A DNA stretch of 24,511 bases, taken from DATBFX01 sp036558305 (GTDB lineage Bacteria; Chloroflexota; Chloroflexia; Thermomicrobiales; UBA6265). The translations under genes and the position numbers were made by a program. The stretch covers positions 1 to 24,511 of the forward strand of contig DATBFX010000362.1 of the NCBI GenBank assembly GCA_036558305.1, given 5' to 3'. Positions 6,641 through 15,456 of the stretch are shown here, in pieces (within the stretch, counting starts at the first letter, position 1; the number at the start of each line of letters is the position of its first letter). The notes beneath the pieces are model-generated. The model made no database searches and was not told where the DNA came from. It saw only the letters and a program-made list of their open reading frames with translations.

Positions 6641-8289
6641 GAACTCTGTTCCGGCGCCGGCAGCGAGGGCGGCAATTCGGGTTGCCCGCCGCGGCGACCG
6701 CCACCCTTCGGCGCGTCGTCGACCACGTGGTACTCCGTGTAGTAGTAGCCGTCGGTGCCGCGACCCGTTTGCTGGTTGACGATCACGCCGATGATGCGGA
6801 CCGAACCGCGCTGGATGGTTGCCGCCGCACGACGGAGGGCGTCGAGCCGCGTCTTCCCGGCCTTCGCCACCAGGATCATGCCGTCCACGTGCGCCGCCAC
6901 GATCAGGGGGTCGCTGACGACCAGCACCGGCGGCGTGTCCAGAACGATCACGTCGAAGGTGTGGCGCATCTCGGTCAAGAGCTCGCGCATCCGCTCCAGG
7001 CTGAGGAGGTCGGCCGGATTCGGCGGCAGCGGACCGGCGGGAACCAGGGTCAGGTTCGGCAGCATCGTCGGCACCGCCCCCCAATCCCAGGCGCGATCGG
7101 GCGCCGACAGCAAGGTGCTCAGACCGCGGTCGTTGCCGACGCCGAAGATGCGGTGCTGACTCGGCCGGCGGAGGTCGGCGTCGACCAGTGCCGTCACGAA
7201 GCCGGCCTGGGCGAGGGTCACCGCGAGGTTGGCCGCCATCGTGCTCTTGCCTTCGCCCGGATTGGCGCTGGTGATACCGAGGGTCGCGATCTCCTTCGTG
7301 GCGGAAGCGAATTCGATGTTGGTCCGCAGCAATCGGATCGATTCCGCCGCCCCGCCCTTGGGGTGCTCCAGCACGAAGAGTTGCTTGCGGCCCTGCGTCA
7401 GTTTGGGAATCCGCAAGACGCTCGACAGGAGCGGCGCGCCGACGAGGTTGCCGAAGTCCAGCGTCGATTTGACGGTGTTGTCGAGGTATTCGAGGATCAG
7501 GATCGCCGCGATCGCGATGATGCCACCGGCGATGACACCGAGCATGACGTTGACGACTTTGTTGGGTGCATAGGGGAATCTCGGCGCGACCGCCGCTTCC
7601 GCGACCTGGAGTTGGCTTCCGGAGATCGCAGCATTGGCCCGCAAGGTTGCGGAGAGCGTCAGCAGCTGGCCGTAGGTACTTTGCAGACTCTCCAGGCTGG
7701 CGTTGAGCGAGTCGATCTGGCTCTGGATCGAGGCGTCGCCGGCATTCGGCTGGTTCTGGAGCGCAGCGATTTGACTCTTGGTGGTACCGATCTGGTTTTC
7801 GAGGTCGTTCAGGACCGTCCCGATCGACTCGATGTCCGAGGCCGACGTGGTCGAGAGGTCGTCGACGACGTAGGTTTGGAACCGCTTCGCCACGCCGTTG
7901 GCGATCGCCGCCGCGCGCGTCGAATCGGTGTCCGAGACGCTGATCGAGAGCAACTGCGTCTCGCCGTCCGCCTGCGCCGTGATCTGGTGGCTGAGCGTGT
8001 CGGCGTCCATCGGCAGTTGCAGATCCGCGATGACCTGACCGAGCACGGTCCGGTTCTTGGCGAGTTTCTGGTAGGTCTTCGACAGCCGCTCTGCCGTCAG
8101 GACCGAGTTGTAGTCGGTCGTGCCGCTGCCGTCGGCCGGATTGATGAAGAGGGTCGCCGTCGCCATGTACTTCGGTTGCTGCCGGCTCGTCACGACGAAC
8201 GCCAGCATGCCGAAGAGGAGGGGGACCACGAGCGCGATCCACCACCAGCGGCGAACGATCCGGATCACCTGTCGAAGATCGAGTTCCAT
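6631..8289 (-). CDS. fused Wzz/BY-kinase polysaccharide chain-length regulator (tyrosine autokinase)
   Basis: A membrane co-polymerase that controls polysaccharide chain length through cycles of tyrosine autophosphorylation. The 552-residue protein has TM1 (about 15-33), an external Wzz region with a predicted coiled coil (about 150-215), the Wzz proline motif PRFPYAPNK, TM2 (about 246-267), then a P-loop kinase with Walker A SANPGEGKST (341-350), Walker A' ALVDADLRRPS (367-377) and Walker B VIVLDTPP (447-454). A C-terminal tyrosine cluster (Tyr515-517, Tyr520) is short, and a Pro/Gly-rich tail follows. ATG 8289 was chosen because GAGGGA lies 6 nt upstream; GTG 8313 and ATG 8295 are alternatives. 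It is the last gene of the leftward polysaccharide arm, 72 nt after a GT4 gene. The adaptor and kinase are in one protein, as in Wzc rather than the split CapA/CapB arrangement. Confidence 0.93.
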   Translation of the reverse strand: MELDLRQVIRIVRRWWWIALVVPLLFGMLAFVVTSRQQPKYMATATLFINPADGSGTTDYNSVLTAERLSKTYQKLAKNRTVLGQVIADLQLPMDADTLSHQITAQADGETQLLSISVSDTDSTRAAAIANGVAKRFQTYVVDDLSTTSASDIESIGTVLNDLENQIGTTKSQIAALQNQPNAGDASIQSQIDSLNASLESLQSTYGQLLTLSATLRANAAISGSQLQVAEAAVAPRFPYAPNKVVNVMLGVIAGGIIAIAAILILEYLDNTVKSTLDFGNLVGAPLLSSVLRIPKLTQGRKQLFVLEHPKGGAAESIRLLRTNIEFASATKEIATLGITSANPGEGKSTMAANLAVTLAQAGFVTALVDADLRRPSQHRIFGVGNDRGLSTLLSAPDRAWDWGAVPTMLPNLTLVPAGPLPPNPADLLSLERMRELLTEMRHTFDVIVLDTPPVLVVSDPLIVAAHVDGMILVAKAGKTRLDALRRAAATIQRGSVRIIGVIVNQQTGRGTDGYYYTEYHVVDDAPKGGGRRGGQPELPPSLPAPEQSSAA

Positions 8290-8361
8290 CGTCATTCCCT
8301 CAGCAATCGCCACCGTGCACCCGGATGGCGGGAAGTCCCCGATCCGGTAAGGCCGGGTCGC

Positions 8362-9492
8362 TCAAATCGTCTCTGCCAGGCCGCGCTCGCGATCGACCGC
8401 GGGCCGTGCCGCCGCCTGGTAGACGGCGGCCGTTTGCGCGTACATCCGCTCGAACGTGAACCGCTCCTCGTAGAGCGCCCGCGCCTGGGTGCCCAGCCGA
8501 CGCCGCAACGCGGGATCGACCGCCAGCTTCGCGAGCCGGTCGCGCCACCCTTCGACGTTGTTGTCCGCGACGACAAATCCCGTTTGACCGTCGAGTACGG
8601 CCTCCGGAGCACCCCCGACGTTGGAGACGACGACCGGGAGTCCCGCCCGCATCGCCTCCAGGGTCGAGAGCGGAAACCCCTCGGACCGCGAGCAGAGCGC
8701 AAAGACGTGCCCCCGCGCCAGGACCGCGGCGACGTCGTCTCGCCGTCCCAGGAAGCGGACGCGGTCCGTGATCCCCAGTTCGGCGGCGAGATTCAGGGCC
8801 TCGGACTCGGTTGGGCCGTCGCCGACCAGATCGAGGCGCACGCCGCGGAGTTCCCTGACCGCCAGCAACAGCGTCCGATGATCCTTCGGCGGTGCGAACC
8901 GGGCGACGCTGACGATCCTGAGCGGTCCGTCTCCGTCCGGCCCGGCGCGGAAGGACGACGCGACGTCCGGAATGCCGTTGTGGATGGTGACCAGGCGGTG
9001 CGACGCGATGCCGGCGCCGATGCCGAGTTCCCGGCTGTGCGCGGAGACGCAGACGATCCGCGCGGCGAGCGGTGCCGTTGCCCGCTCCAGCCAGCGGTAG
9101 GCGGTGCGCTTCGGTTCCGGCTCGCTTGGATTGAAGGCCCAGCCGTGCACGGTAAACAGACAGGGCGCGCCGGCGATCCGGGCCGCCAGTCGCCCGACGA
9201 TGCCCGCCTTGCTCGAATGGGTCGAGACGAGTTCGGGTCGGAACGATCGGATCAGACGAGTCAGCGACGCGACCGAGCGGAGATCGCGGACCGGATCGAT
9301 CTCGCGGAGGAGCCCATCCGCCTGCATCACGGGGACACCGGCCGCGGTGAGCGCGTCGGTCATCGCCCCCAGCGCGCCGGTGACGACGACGACCTCGTCG
9401 CCGTCGGCGGCGAACCGCTGGGCGAGATCGCGCACGTACGACTGGGCGCCGCCCAGGAAATCGCCGCGGGTGATCGCGAACATCAGGCGCAT
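8362..9492 (-). CDS. GT4 family glycosyltransferase
   Basis: A retaining GT-B glycosyltransferase of 376 residues that probably transfers a sugar from a nucleotide donor to a lipid-linked saccharide at the cytoplasmic membrane face. The N-terminal Rossmann domain opens RLMFAITRGDFLGGAQSYV, with the acceptor-side glycine-rich loop. The C-terminal domain has VSVARFAPPKDH and the donor-binding E-x7-E in SEGFPLSTLEAM, followed by the usual AGLPVV segment. A longer in-frame extension to 9735 is rejected because the upstream part is Arg/Pro-rich and overlaps the preceding gene. ATG 9492 lies 13 nt after that gene's stop, with GGGGA 7 nt upstream. Sugar specificity cannot be read. Confidence 0.93.
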   Translation of the reverse strand: MRLMFAITRGDFLGGAQSYVRDLAQRFAADGDEVVVVTGALGAMTDALTAAGVPVMQADGLLREIDPVRDLRSVASLTRLIRSFRPELVSTHSSKAGIVGRLAARIAGAPCLFTVHGWAFNPSEPEPKRTAYRWLERATAPLAARIVCVSAHSRELGIGAGIASHRLVTIHNGIPDVASSFRAGPDGDGPLRIVSVARFAPPKDHRTLLLAVRELRGVRLDLVGDGPTESEALNLAAELGITDRVRFLGRRDDVAAVLARGHVFALCSRSEGFPLSTLEAMRAGLPVVVSNVGGAPEAVLDGQTGFVVADNNVEGWRDRLAKLAVDPALRRRLGTQARALYEERFTFERMYAQTAAVYQAAARPAVDRERGLAETI

Positions 9493-9505
9493 CTTCGTGT
9501 CCCCG

Positions 9506-10657
9506 TCAGGCCGCGCACGGGATGATGCCCAGCGCGAGGTGCTCGTGGAGTTCCCAATAGCGATCGGCGACGACCGGCAGGCTGTAACGCTCGGCGATCC
9601 GCCGCCGCGCCGCCGCGCCGAGCCGGGCGGACGCGTCGGCGGGCAACGACAGCAGTTCCAGGCAAGCCGCCGCCAGGGCCTGGGGATCGCGCGGTGGCGC
9701 GACACGCCCGGTGTCGCCGACCAACCGCGCGGCATCGCCGACGTCGGTCACGGCGCAGGGGACGCCGCAGGCCATCGCCTCGCCGATCGTCAACGGCATC
9801 GCCTCGCCGCCCTGCGACGAGAGGGCGGCGACGTCGAAACTCGCCTGAATCCGCCCGACGTCGCTCCGGCGGCCGAGGAGGTGGCAGCGGTCGCGGACCC
9901 CGGCCCGCTCGATCCACCCGACCAACTCGGCGTTGTTCCAGTCGAGGAAGTCGCCGCAGAGGACGAAATGGGTGTCGTCGCGCTGGGCACGGACGATGCC
10001 CGCCGCCCGGATAAAGGTCTCGTGGTCCTTCTGCGGGTGGAAGCGGGCGATCAAGCCGATGAGGCGGGTCTCGTTCGGCAGACCGAGCTCCCGGCGAACG
10101 TCGGCGCGGGCGACCGGGTCGGGTCGGAAGGTGTCGAGGTCGAAACCGTTCGGGATGACCAGCAGTTTGTCTTCGTCGTAGCCGAACTCGGCGTGGAGTC
10201 GCCGCGTCGACTCGGCACAGCAGACGATCGCCGCCGGCAGCACGCGGGAGAGGCGGGCGCAGGTGCGGGCCGTCACCAGCGTCGACCGCTTGTTGAAGGC
10301 CGGCGAGAGGTTGCTGTGGTGCAAACCCCAGGCGACCGGGGGATTGCCGGCCGCGCGCGCCGCCAGACCGCCGATCAGGTCGGAGTGGTACATCCAGGTT
10401 TGGACGACGTCGGGGCGAACGCGGCGGAGGATGCGCGCCACGCTGTAGACGGTCGCCGGACCGGGTGCGCCGCGTTTGGCGCTCAGCGCTTCCAGTGGCA
10501 CGCCGAGCCCGACGATCTCGTCGGAGACGGGACCGGGTTCGGTCAAACCGACGACGTAGGGATCGTAGTCGTGGCTGCGCAGTTGCTTGAGCAGGCGGAG
10601 GAGCATGACCTCCGCGCCGCCCATCTTCAAACCGGTGATGACGTGGACGACTTTCAT
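9506..10657 (-). CDS. GT4 family glycosyltransferase
   Basis: A GT-B retaining glycosyltransferase of 383 residues. The start VVHVITGLKMGGAEVMLL and the later QTWMYHSDLIGG, IPNGFDLDTFRP, GLIARFHPQKDH and E-x7-E (GGEAMPLTIGEAM) are classic family-4 landmarks. ATG 10657 forms an ATGA overlap with the stop of the upstream polymerase gene, so the two are translationally coupled; ATG 10669, four codons upstream, is the alternative. The C-terminal half (EAMACGVPCAVTD onward to GRV-P) closely resembles the GT4 gene at 11883-13019, which suggests duplication around the polymerase gene. It probably adds one sugar of the repeat unit; the substrate is unknown. Confidence 0.93.
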   Translation of the reverse strand: MKVVHVITGLKMGGAEVMLLRLLKQLRSHDYDPYVVGLTEPGPVSDEIVGLGVPLEALSAKRGAPGPATVYSVARILRRVRPDVVQTWMYHSDLIGGLAARAAGNPPVAWGLHHSNLSPAFNKRSTLVTARTCARLSRVLPAAIVCCAESTRRLHAEFGYDEDKLLVIPNGFDLDTFRPDPVARADVRRELGLPNETRLIGLIARFHPQKDHETFIRAAGIVRAQRDDTHFVLCGDFLDWNNAELVGWIERAGVRDRCHLLGRRSDVGRIQASFDVAALSSQGGEAMPLTIGEAMACGVPCAVTDVGDAARLVGDTGRVAPPRDPQALAAACLELLSLPADASARLGAAARRRIAERYSLPVVADRYWELHEHLALGIIPCAA

Positions 10658-11886
10658 GCGCGTGCCCATGCTCCTGCGGGAACCGATGCCCGGTCTGGTG
10701 CCGTCGCCATCCGGCGGGCCCGCGCACTCGTCACCTGGCAGGCGACGAGGGTGGCGGCGAGGAGGATGTAGCGCTCTTCGAGGACGTTGTGGCTGAAAAA
10801 TCCCCACATCATCAGGAAGAGCGCGAACGGTCCGGCGATGTCGAGGGTTGTCCGGTTGACTCCCCAGACTACCGCCAGGATGAGGGTCGGCACGATGAAG
10901 AGTCCGATGATGCCGTGGTCGACCATCATCGCGATGTAGATGTTGTGCGTTCCCTGCTCCGAACCGGGGACGTTCCGGAAGGCACCGGTCCCGTGCCCGG
11001 TCAGCGGTTTCTCCTCGAAGTAGCGCCAGCCCAATTCGGCGATCGTCCGGCGATCGTCGGCCGATTGATCGGTGGCCGTGCCGTGGCTGAAGAAGGCAAG
11101 ACGCTGCAGATTGCTGAGGTCGAGGACGCCGCGCGCTTCGAGGTTGTGCTGGAGTTCGCCCCAATAGGGAGAGAACACGAATCCGCCGACGACCAGACCG
11201 AAGACCAGCAAACCGCGCAACTGGCGGACACGGAGCTTTGACCGCACCGCGAAGTAGCAGACGACGACCATCCAGCCGAGGATGGCCGAACGGGTAAACG
11301 TGGTGACGATGCCGATCCCGGCCAGGGCGACGAAGGGGATGCGCAACCGCGACGGCACGACGCCGTAACTCAAAATCAACCCGAGCACCAGGGCACAACC
11401 GCTCTGATTGGAGTTCTCGAACAACCCCGAGGAACGGCCGGGGATCTTGCTGAAGGTCAACGGATGGAAGACTTCGTAGACGTTGAGCGCCACGCCGAGC
11501 AGGACCGTGAAGGCGACCACGACGCGCGCGAGGTGTTGCTCGGCCGGCCGGGAGAGGAGGAAAAGAACGAGGAAGACGAAGATCACCGACAGGATCCGCG
11601 TCTGCACCTGTTGGTAGGCGACCGCGTCCTGGGTCGATGGGAAGTACCAGGCGATGCTGATCAGCAGGAACCCGGCGCACCAGACCATCAGCGGGCGGAT
11701 CGGCAACCGCTGGCCGAAAACGGACCCCGCCAGGAGGGGGGCGGTCAAGGCGACGAGCACCTCCACCCAATAAAGCGGGATGAACCCCCAGCGCTCCGAA
11801 TAGTTCGCGAAATTCGAGAAAAAGATCGCGACGGTCAAGACGACGCAGATCGTGCGATAGAGCGCGGCGTCCAGCGTGATCCTCAC
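10654..11886 (-). CDS. O-antigen ligase/polymerase-family membrane protein (Wzy/WaaL-like)
   Basis: A multi-spanning membrane protein of 410 residues with about 10-11 hydrophobic segments. The large external loop carries the Wzy_C-type region: RRTIAELGWRYFEEKPLTGHG, then GTHNIYIAMMVDHGIIGL, where the H-N and G-I-x-G-L pattern is typical of O-antigen ligase/polymerase proteins. SGLFENSNQSGCAL is another family hallmark. It probably polymerises flipped repeat units at the outer face of the membrane; ligation to an acceptor is the alternative. GTG 11886 was chosen because it gives a GTGA overlap with the upstream GT gene and has GGAG 6 nt before it; ATG 11898 would add four residues. It overlaps the next GT gene by ATGA. 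Confidence 0.88.
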   Translation of the reverse strand: MRITLDAALYRTICVVLTVAIFFSNFANYSERWGFIPLYWVEVLVALTAPLLAGSVFGQRLPIRPLMVWCAGFLLISIAWYFPSTQDAVAYQQVQTRILSVIFVFLVLFLLSRPAEQHLARVVVAFTVLLGVALNVYEVFHPLTFSKIPGRSSGLFENSNQSGCALVLGLILSYGVVPSRLRIPFVALAGIGIVTTFTRSAILGWMVVVCYFAVRSKLRVRQLRGLLVFGLVVGGFVFSPYWGELQHNLEARGVLDLSNLQRLAFFSHGTATDQSADDRRTIAELGWRYFEEKPLTGHGTGAFRNVPGSEQGTHNIYIAMMVDHGIIGLFIVPTLILAVVWGVNRTTLDIAGPFALFLMMWGFFSHNVLEERYILLAATLVACQVTSARARRMATAPDRASVPAGAWARA

Positions 11887-13019
11887 GTCGCGCTCCATTC
11901 CCGCACGAGCGGGCGCAACGCCTGCTCCGTCTGGTCGACCAGACGCTCCAGCGAGAGCTCGCGGACGATCCGCCGGCGAATCGCGGCGTGATCGACGGCG
12001 CGGTTCGCGACCGCGTCCAGCAGCTCGATCGTCCCGGTCGCCAACGCCGCAACGTTGCTCGCCGGCACGACCCGGCCCAGGTCGCCGACCACCCAGGCGG
12101 AGTCACCGGAATCGGTGACCGCGCACGGCACGCCGCAGGCCATCGCCTCGGCGACGACGTTCGGCAACCCCTCACCATAAGCGGAGGACGAGACCATCAC
12201 GTCGAGCGCGTTGTAGATCGCCGGCATGTCGTCGCGCGGCCCCGCCCAGATCAGGCGGTCGCCCAGACCGAGGTCCTCGCCGAGTTCGCGCAACTGCCGT
12301 TCGAGGTCGGCCGGACCGGTGCCGACGCAGAGGAAGCAGGTGGCGGGACGTTGCCTGGCGACCTCGGCGGCGGCGCGGAGGAAGGTCGGGTAATCCTTCT
12401 GGTGGTCGAGGCGGCCGACGCGGCCGACGAGCAGATCGTCGTCCTCGACACCGAGGCGGGCGCGGGCGGCGGCGCGCAGCGGCGCGTCGGGGCGGAAGCG
12501 CTCGGCGTCGATCCCGTTCGGGATGACGATCGTGCGGTCTTTGGGGAACCCGCGGTGGACGACGTGGTCGCGCCCAGCGTGGGAGTTGGTGATGATCAGA
12601 TCCGGGAAGCGGGCCAACCAGCGCTCGACGAACCCGTCGAGGCGGTAGAACCAATCGTAGCGGTCGCCGTCGAGGTCCGAGGCGCGGATACCCCAGACGA
12701 CCCGCGCCCCGTGGAGCGGGCGCATCAGCACGGCCAGCGAGTTCGAACCGCCGAGGTATCCGTGCACGACGTGGGGGCGTTCCCTGCGCAGGAAGCGGGC
12801 GAGACGGAACAGGAATCGGGCCATGTCCCAGCGACCGCCCTTGTCGAGCGCGGTGACCGGGACACCGGCGGCGTGGAGGTCTTCCTCCAACGGGCCACCG
12901 GCGTAGAAGACCCCGACGTGGACGTCGTGTCCCCGTGCGTGGAGTCCCTTGGCGAGCGCGATCAGTTGGCGCTCGGCCCCACCGAAGGTCAGCGATCGGA
13001 TGAGGAGCACGATCTTCAT
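11883..13019 (-). CDS. GT4 family glycosyltransferase
   Basis: A 378-residue GT-B enzyme. It begins KIVLLIRSLTFGGAERQLI and shows IPNGIDAERFRPD, GRVGRLDHQKDYPTFL and the donor-binding E-x7-E in YGEGLPNVVAEAMACG. It resembles the GT4 at 9506-10657 through much of the C-terminal half, consistent with a paralogous pair. The start ATG 13019 has only a distant AGGGG as ribosome-binding site. A 183-nt gap separates it from the upstream GT gene, so an internal promoter there is possible, although no good -35/-10 pair was found. It is coupled downstream to the polymerase by a GTGA overlap. Probable role: addition of a repeat-unit sugar. Confidence 0.92.
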   Translation of the reverse strand: MKIVLLIRSLTFGGAERQLIALAKGLHARGHDVHVGVFYAGGPLEEDLHAAGVPVTALDKGGRWDMARFLFRLARFLRRERPHVVHGYLGGSNSLAVLMRPLHGARVVWGIRASDLDGDRYDWFYRLDGFVERWLARFPDLIITNSHAGRDHVVHRGFPKDRTIVIPNGIDAERFRPDAPLRAAARARLGVEDDDLLVGRVGRLDHQKDYPTFLRAAAEVARQRPATCFLCVGTGPADLERQLRELGEDLGLGDRLIWAGPRDDMPAIYNALDVMVSSSAYGEGLPNVVAEAMACGVPCAVTDSGDSAWVVGDLGRVVPASNVAALATGTIELLDAVANRAVDHAAIRRRIVRELSLERLVDQTEQALRPLVREWSAT

Positions 13020-13202
13020 CTGACGTCAATAACCCCTGGAGCGCGATGCCGGCGGTCGAACCGGCTCGGCGCATTGATCGCGAGAGGACCGCGCGGGCGA
13101 TCGGTTCTTCTCGGGCATCCTAGCCATCCTGGCGGCCTTACCCGAGCGTTCGGACTGCCCCCAAAGTCCCTAATGCCGCCGTACCTCCCCACAATCGGTC
13201 CC

Positions 13203-14381
13203 CTACCGTTGCGAGACGACCGGTTCCCGCCCTCGCGTGTGCTCTCCTCGTGCGGAGAGAGACTCATCGACAAGCTCGGCATGACGGTTTCCGGCCACCT
13301 CCCTCAACAGATCCTCCCACTGAGCGAGGACGCGCTCGGCACCGAAGCGATCGTTCACCTCGACGGCACGGGCGGCGAGGCGGGACCGTTCGGCGTCGTC
13401 GGTCATGAGGCGGCTCATCGCGGCGGCGAGACCGATCACGTCGCCGTCGGGGACGAGAAGCCCGTCGATACCGTGGCGGATGATCTCGCGCGGGCCGCTC
13501 GGGCAATCGAAACTGACCGCCGGCAGACCGCAGGCCATCGCCTCTCCCAGCGCAAGCGGAAACCCCTCGCGCCGGGAGGACATCGCGAAGAGGTCGGCGC
13601 GTCGCAACTCGCGGAACGGGTCGGTCGTCCGGCCCGGCATGAGCACGCGGTCGTGCAGTCCGAGCCGCTCGCGGTGCGATTCCAGTTGCGGCCGGAGCGG
13701 TCCGTCGCCCCAGATCACCAATCGCCAATCGGGATGGTTCGGCGCGATCCGGGCGAAGGCGTCGAGCAGGACGTCGAACCCCTTTTCCGGGGCGAAGCGA
13801 CCCATCGCGACGACGGTCCGCCCTTCGCCGCGCGGTTCGTCGTCGGCGACTGGCGGCTCGATCGCGATCGGGTTCGGGATGATGACCGACTTCGCCTGGA
13901 TGGAGCGGGGGAAGAACGAGCGCGACGTTTCGCTCAGGACAACCAGGCGTGAGGCACGCGGATAGAGGGCGCGCCGCAGCCCGTTCCAGACCCAGCCAAG
14001 CCGCTTCTGACCGGGATCGGTCTGTTCCATGACGACGGTGGGCAATCCCAAACCGCGCGTCGCCAGCAGCACCCGAACGTTGCCCATGTCGAGGAACGAG
14101 ACGACGACGTCGGGCCGCGAATCGCGAATTGCCCGGCGCAGCGTCGTGACCCGCTCCCAATTGCTGCGGACCGCCTGATACGTGCCGGCCGAGGCACCGG
14201 CGATGCCGAGCGGACGGTGCACGACCCGCGCATCGAGCGGATAGAACGGCAGCTCCCGCCCGTCCTCCAACGTTAGGAGGGTGATGTCCCACCCGCGGGC
14301 AACCCAGGCGTTGGCCATCGTCGCCACGACCCGCTCGGCGCCGCCGCTCGACATCGAATGGATCACCAACGTCAGTCGCAC
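13203..14381 (-). CDS. GT4 family glycosyltransferase
   Basis: A 392-residue GT-B enzyme. RLTLVIHSMSSGGAERVVA, MEQTDP, VVAMGRFAPEKGFDVLLDAF and E-x7-E (REGFPLALGEAMACG) followed by SFDCPSGPREII match the subgroup that includes AmsD- and PglH-like N-acetylhexosamine transferases; the sugar assignment is only suggestive. GTG 14381 has a GGAGG ribosome-binding site 5 nt upstream and lies 18 nt after the deacetylase stop, so the two form one unit. The last 27 or so residues (about 366-392) are a charged, poorly conserved-looking tail that seems to come from a non-coding-like 3' extension. Confidence 0.92.
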   Translation of the reverse strand: MRLTLVIHSMSSGGAERVVATMANAWVARGWDITLLTLEDGRELPFYPLDARVVHRPLGIAGASAGTYQAVRSNWERVTTLRRAIRDSRPDVVVSFLDMGNVRVLLATRGLGLPTVVMEQTDPGQKRLGWVWNGLRRALYPRASRLVVLSETSRSFFPRSIQAKSVIIPNPIAIEPPVADDEPRGEGRTVVAMGRFAPEKGFDVLLDAFARIAPNHPDWRLVIWGDGPLRPQLESHRERLGLHDRVLMPGRTTDPFRELRRADLFAMSSRREGFPLALGEAMACGLPAVSFDCPSGPREIIRHGIDGLLVPDGDVIGLAAAMSRLMTDDAERSRLAARAVEVNDRFGAERVLAQWEDLLREVAGNRHAELVDESLSARGEHTRGREPVVSQR

Positions 14382-14399
14382 GATCCCCTCCCCGATAAC

Positions 14400-15419
14400 C
14401 TAGGCGGCCAGCCGGTGTTGCAGCGAGCACGCGACCGCCGCCGCGTCGGCCATCGAGAGCGACTGCATGCCGTAGCGGTCGCGGCAATGTCGGTACTCCT
14501 CCAGGATGCCGTGGAGGAAGACCAGATACTCGTCGGTGAAGACGCCGGCGTTGTGGGGGTGCCACCAGAGATGGAAGACGCCGTGCTCCGTCGCCGCCTT
14601 CCGCAGACTCGCCGTGATCCGGCGCAACCGGAGCGGTTCCAGCCGGTGCAGACGCGGTGTGTACGGCCGCAGGAAGTGACTCGCCGGCAGGCAGCAGAGG
14701 GAACCGACGAAGGGAATCTCGTCCCACGGCGTCACCTGATCGCCGGAGACTTCGACGTAGGTGTCGAGCAGGCGACCGGCGCGGGCATCGACCCGGCGGT
14801 AGCGATTGCCGGCGCTCTCGCGGTAGATCCAGCCGGCGGCGTTGGTCCGGCAGCAGGTGAAGCCTGCCGCGGCCAGGAGATCGGCGTAGTCCGGGTTGAA
14901 CTGATTGCGCGGGAAGACGAGCGATCGCAACTCGACGCCGCGCGCCTTCGCGATCGCCACCGCACTCTCGACGTCGGCACGAAGTGAGGCCGCATCGTGA
15001 CCGGGCTCAAGACAGTAGTAGTGCGAAAAGGTATGAGACGCGATTTCCTGCCGGGGACGGGCACGGATCGTCTCGACCAGACTGGCCGCATAGTGCAGCG
15101 GATCGGCGTCCTCGTCCGGACCGGGCGACTCCCCGTAGGGACTCAACGTCGGATCCGCGTAGTTCGGCAGCGTCGCCGGACGATGGCGTGCGAGTTCGTC
15201 TCGGGTTGCGGCAAAGAGGAATCCGACTGTGGCCCAGGTCGCGGCGACGCCGTATTCCTGGAAGAGATCGAGCAGGCGCGGGATCGCCGTGCGCGCGCCC
15301 AGGAGGTTCGCTCGGTAGGCGCCGCCGTCCGCGGGATAGAGGTCGCGCACCCCCCACCTCAGCTCGAAGTCGAGCGAGATGACGAGTGCTCCGAAGCCGT
15401 CCGCCTGCCGTTGCTTCAT
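14400..15419 (-). CDS. NodB-like polysaccharide deacetylase with variant metal motif
   Basis: Predicted to remove N- or O-acetyl groups from a saccharide. The 339-residue protein has a NodB-type fold: motif 1 is ISLDFELRWG with Asp17 and Glu19 in place of the usual TFDDG, motif 2 is SHTFSH with metal-binding His129 and His133, and FPRNQ (about 169-173) takes the place of motif 3. This LDFE variant is known in deacetylase-like proteins of surface polysaccharide loci. No signal peptide is seen, so it may act on cytoplasmic lipid-linked precursors. ATG 15419 is preceded by AAGGA with a 7-nt spacer; the longer frame to 15527 overlaps the upstream gene and is unlikely. It sits 37 nt after the ATP-grasp gene. 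Confidence 0.85.
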   Translation of the reverse strand: MKQRQADGFGALVISLDFELRWGVRDLYPADGGAYRANLLGARTAIPRLLDLFQEYGVAATWATVGFLFAATRDELARHRPATLPNYADPTLSPYGESPGPDEDADPLHYAASLVETIRARPRQEIASHTFSHYYCLEPGHDAASLRADVESAVAIAKARGVELRSLVFPRNQFNPDYADLLAAAGFTCCRTNAAGWIYRESAGNRYRRVDARAGRLLDTYVEVSGDQVTPWDEIPFVGSLCCLPASHFLRPYTPRLHRLEPLRLRRITASLRKAATEHGVFHLWWHPHNAGVFTDEYLVFLHGILEEYRHCRDRYGMQSLSMADAAAVACSLQHRLAA

Positions 15420-15456
15420 CACCAGGTCCTTCAAAAGCCCTTGCCGCGAGGCGGTC

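Noticed and set aside
6682..9525. A 947-codon open frame on the + strand opposite the BY-kinase and GT4 genes
   Set aside because: It is antisense to two well-supported genes, has Arg/Asp/Val-rich composition without motifs, and is explained by strong GC bias at codon positions.
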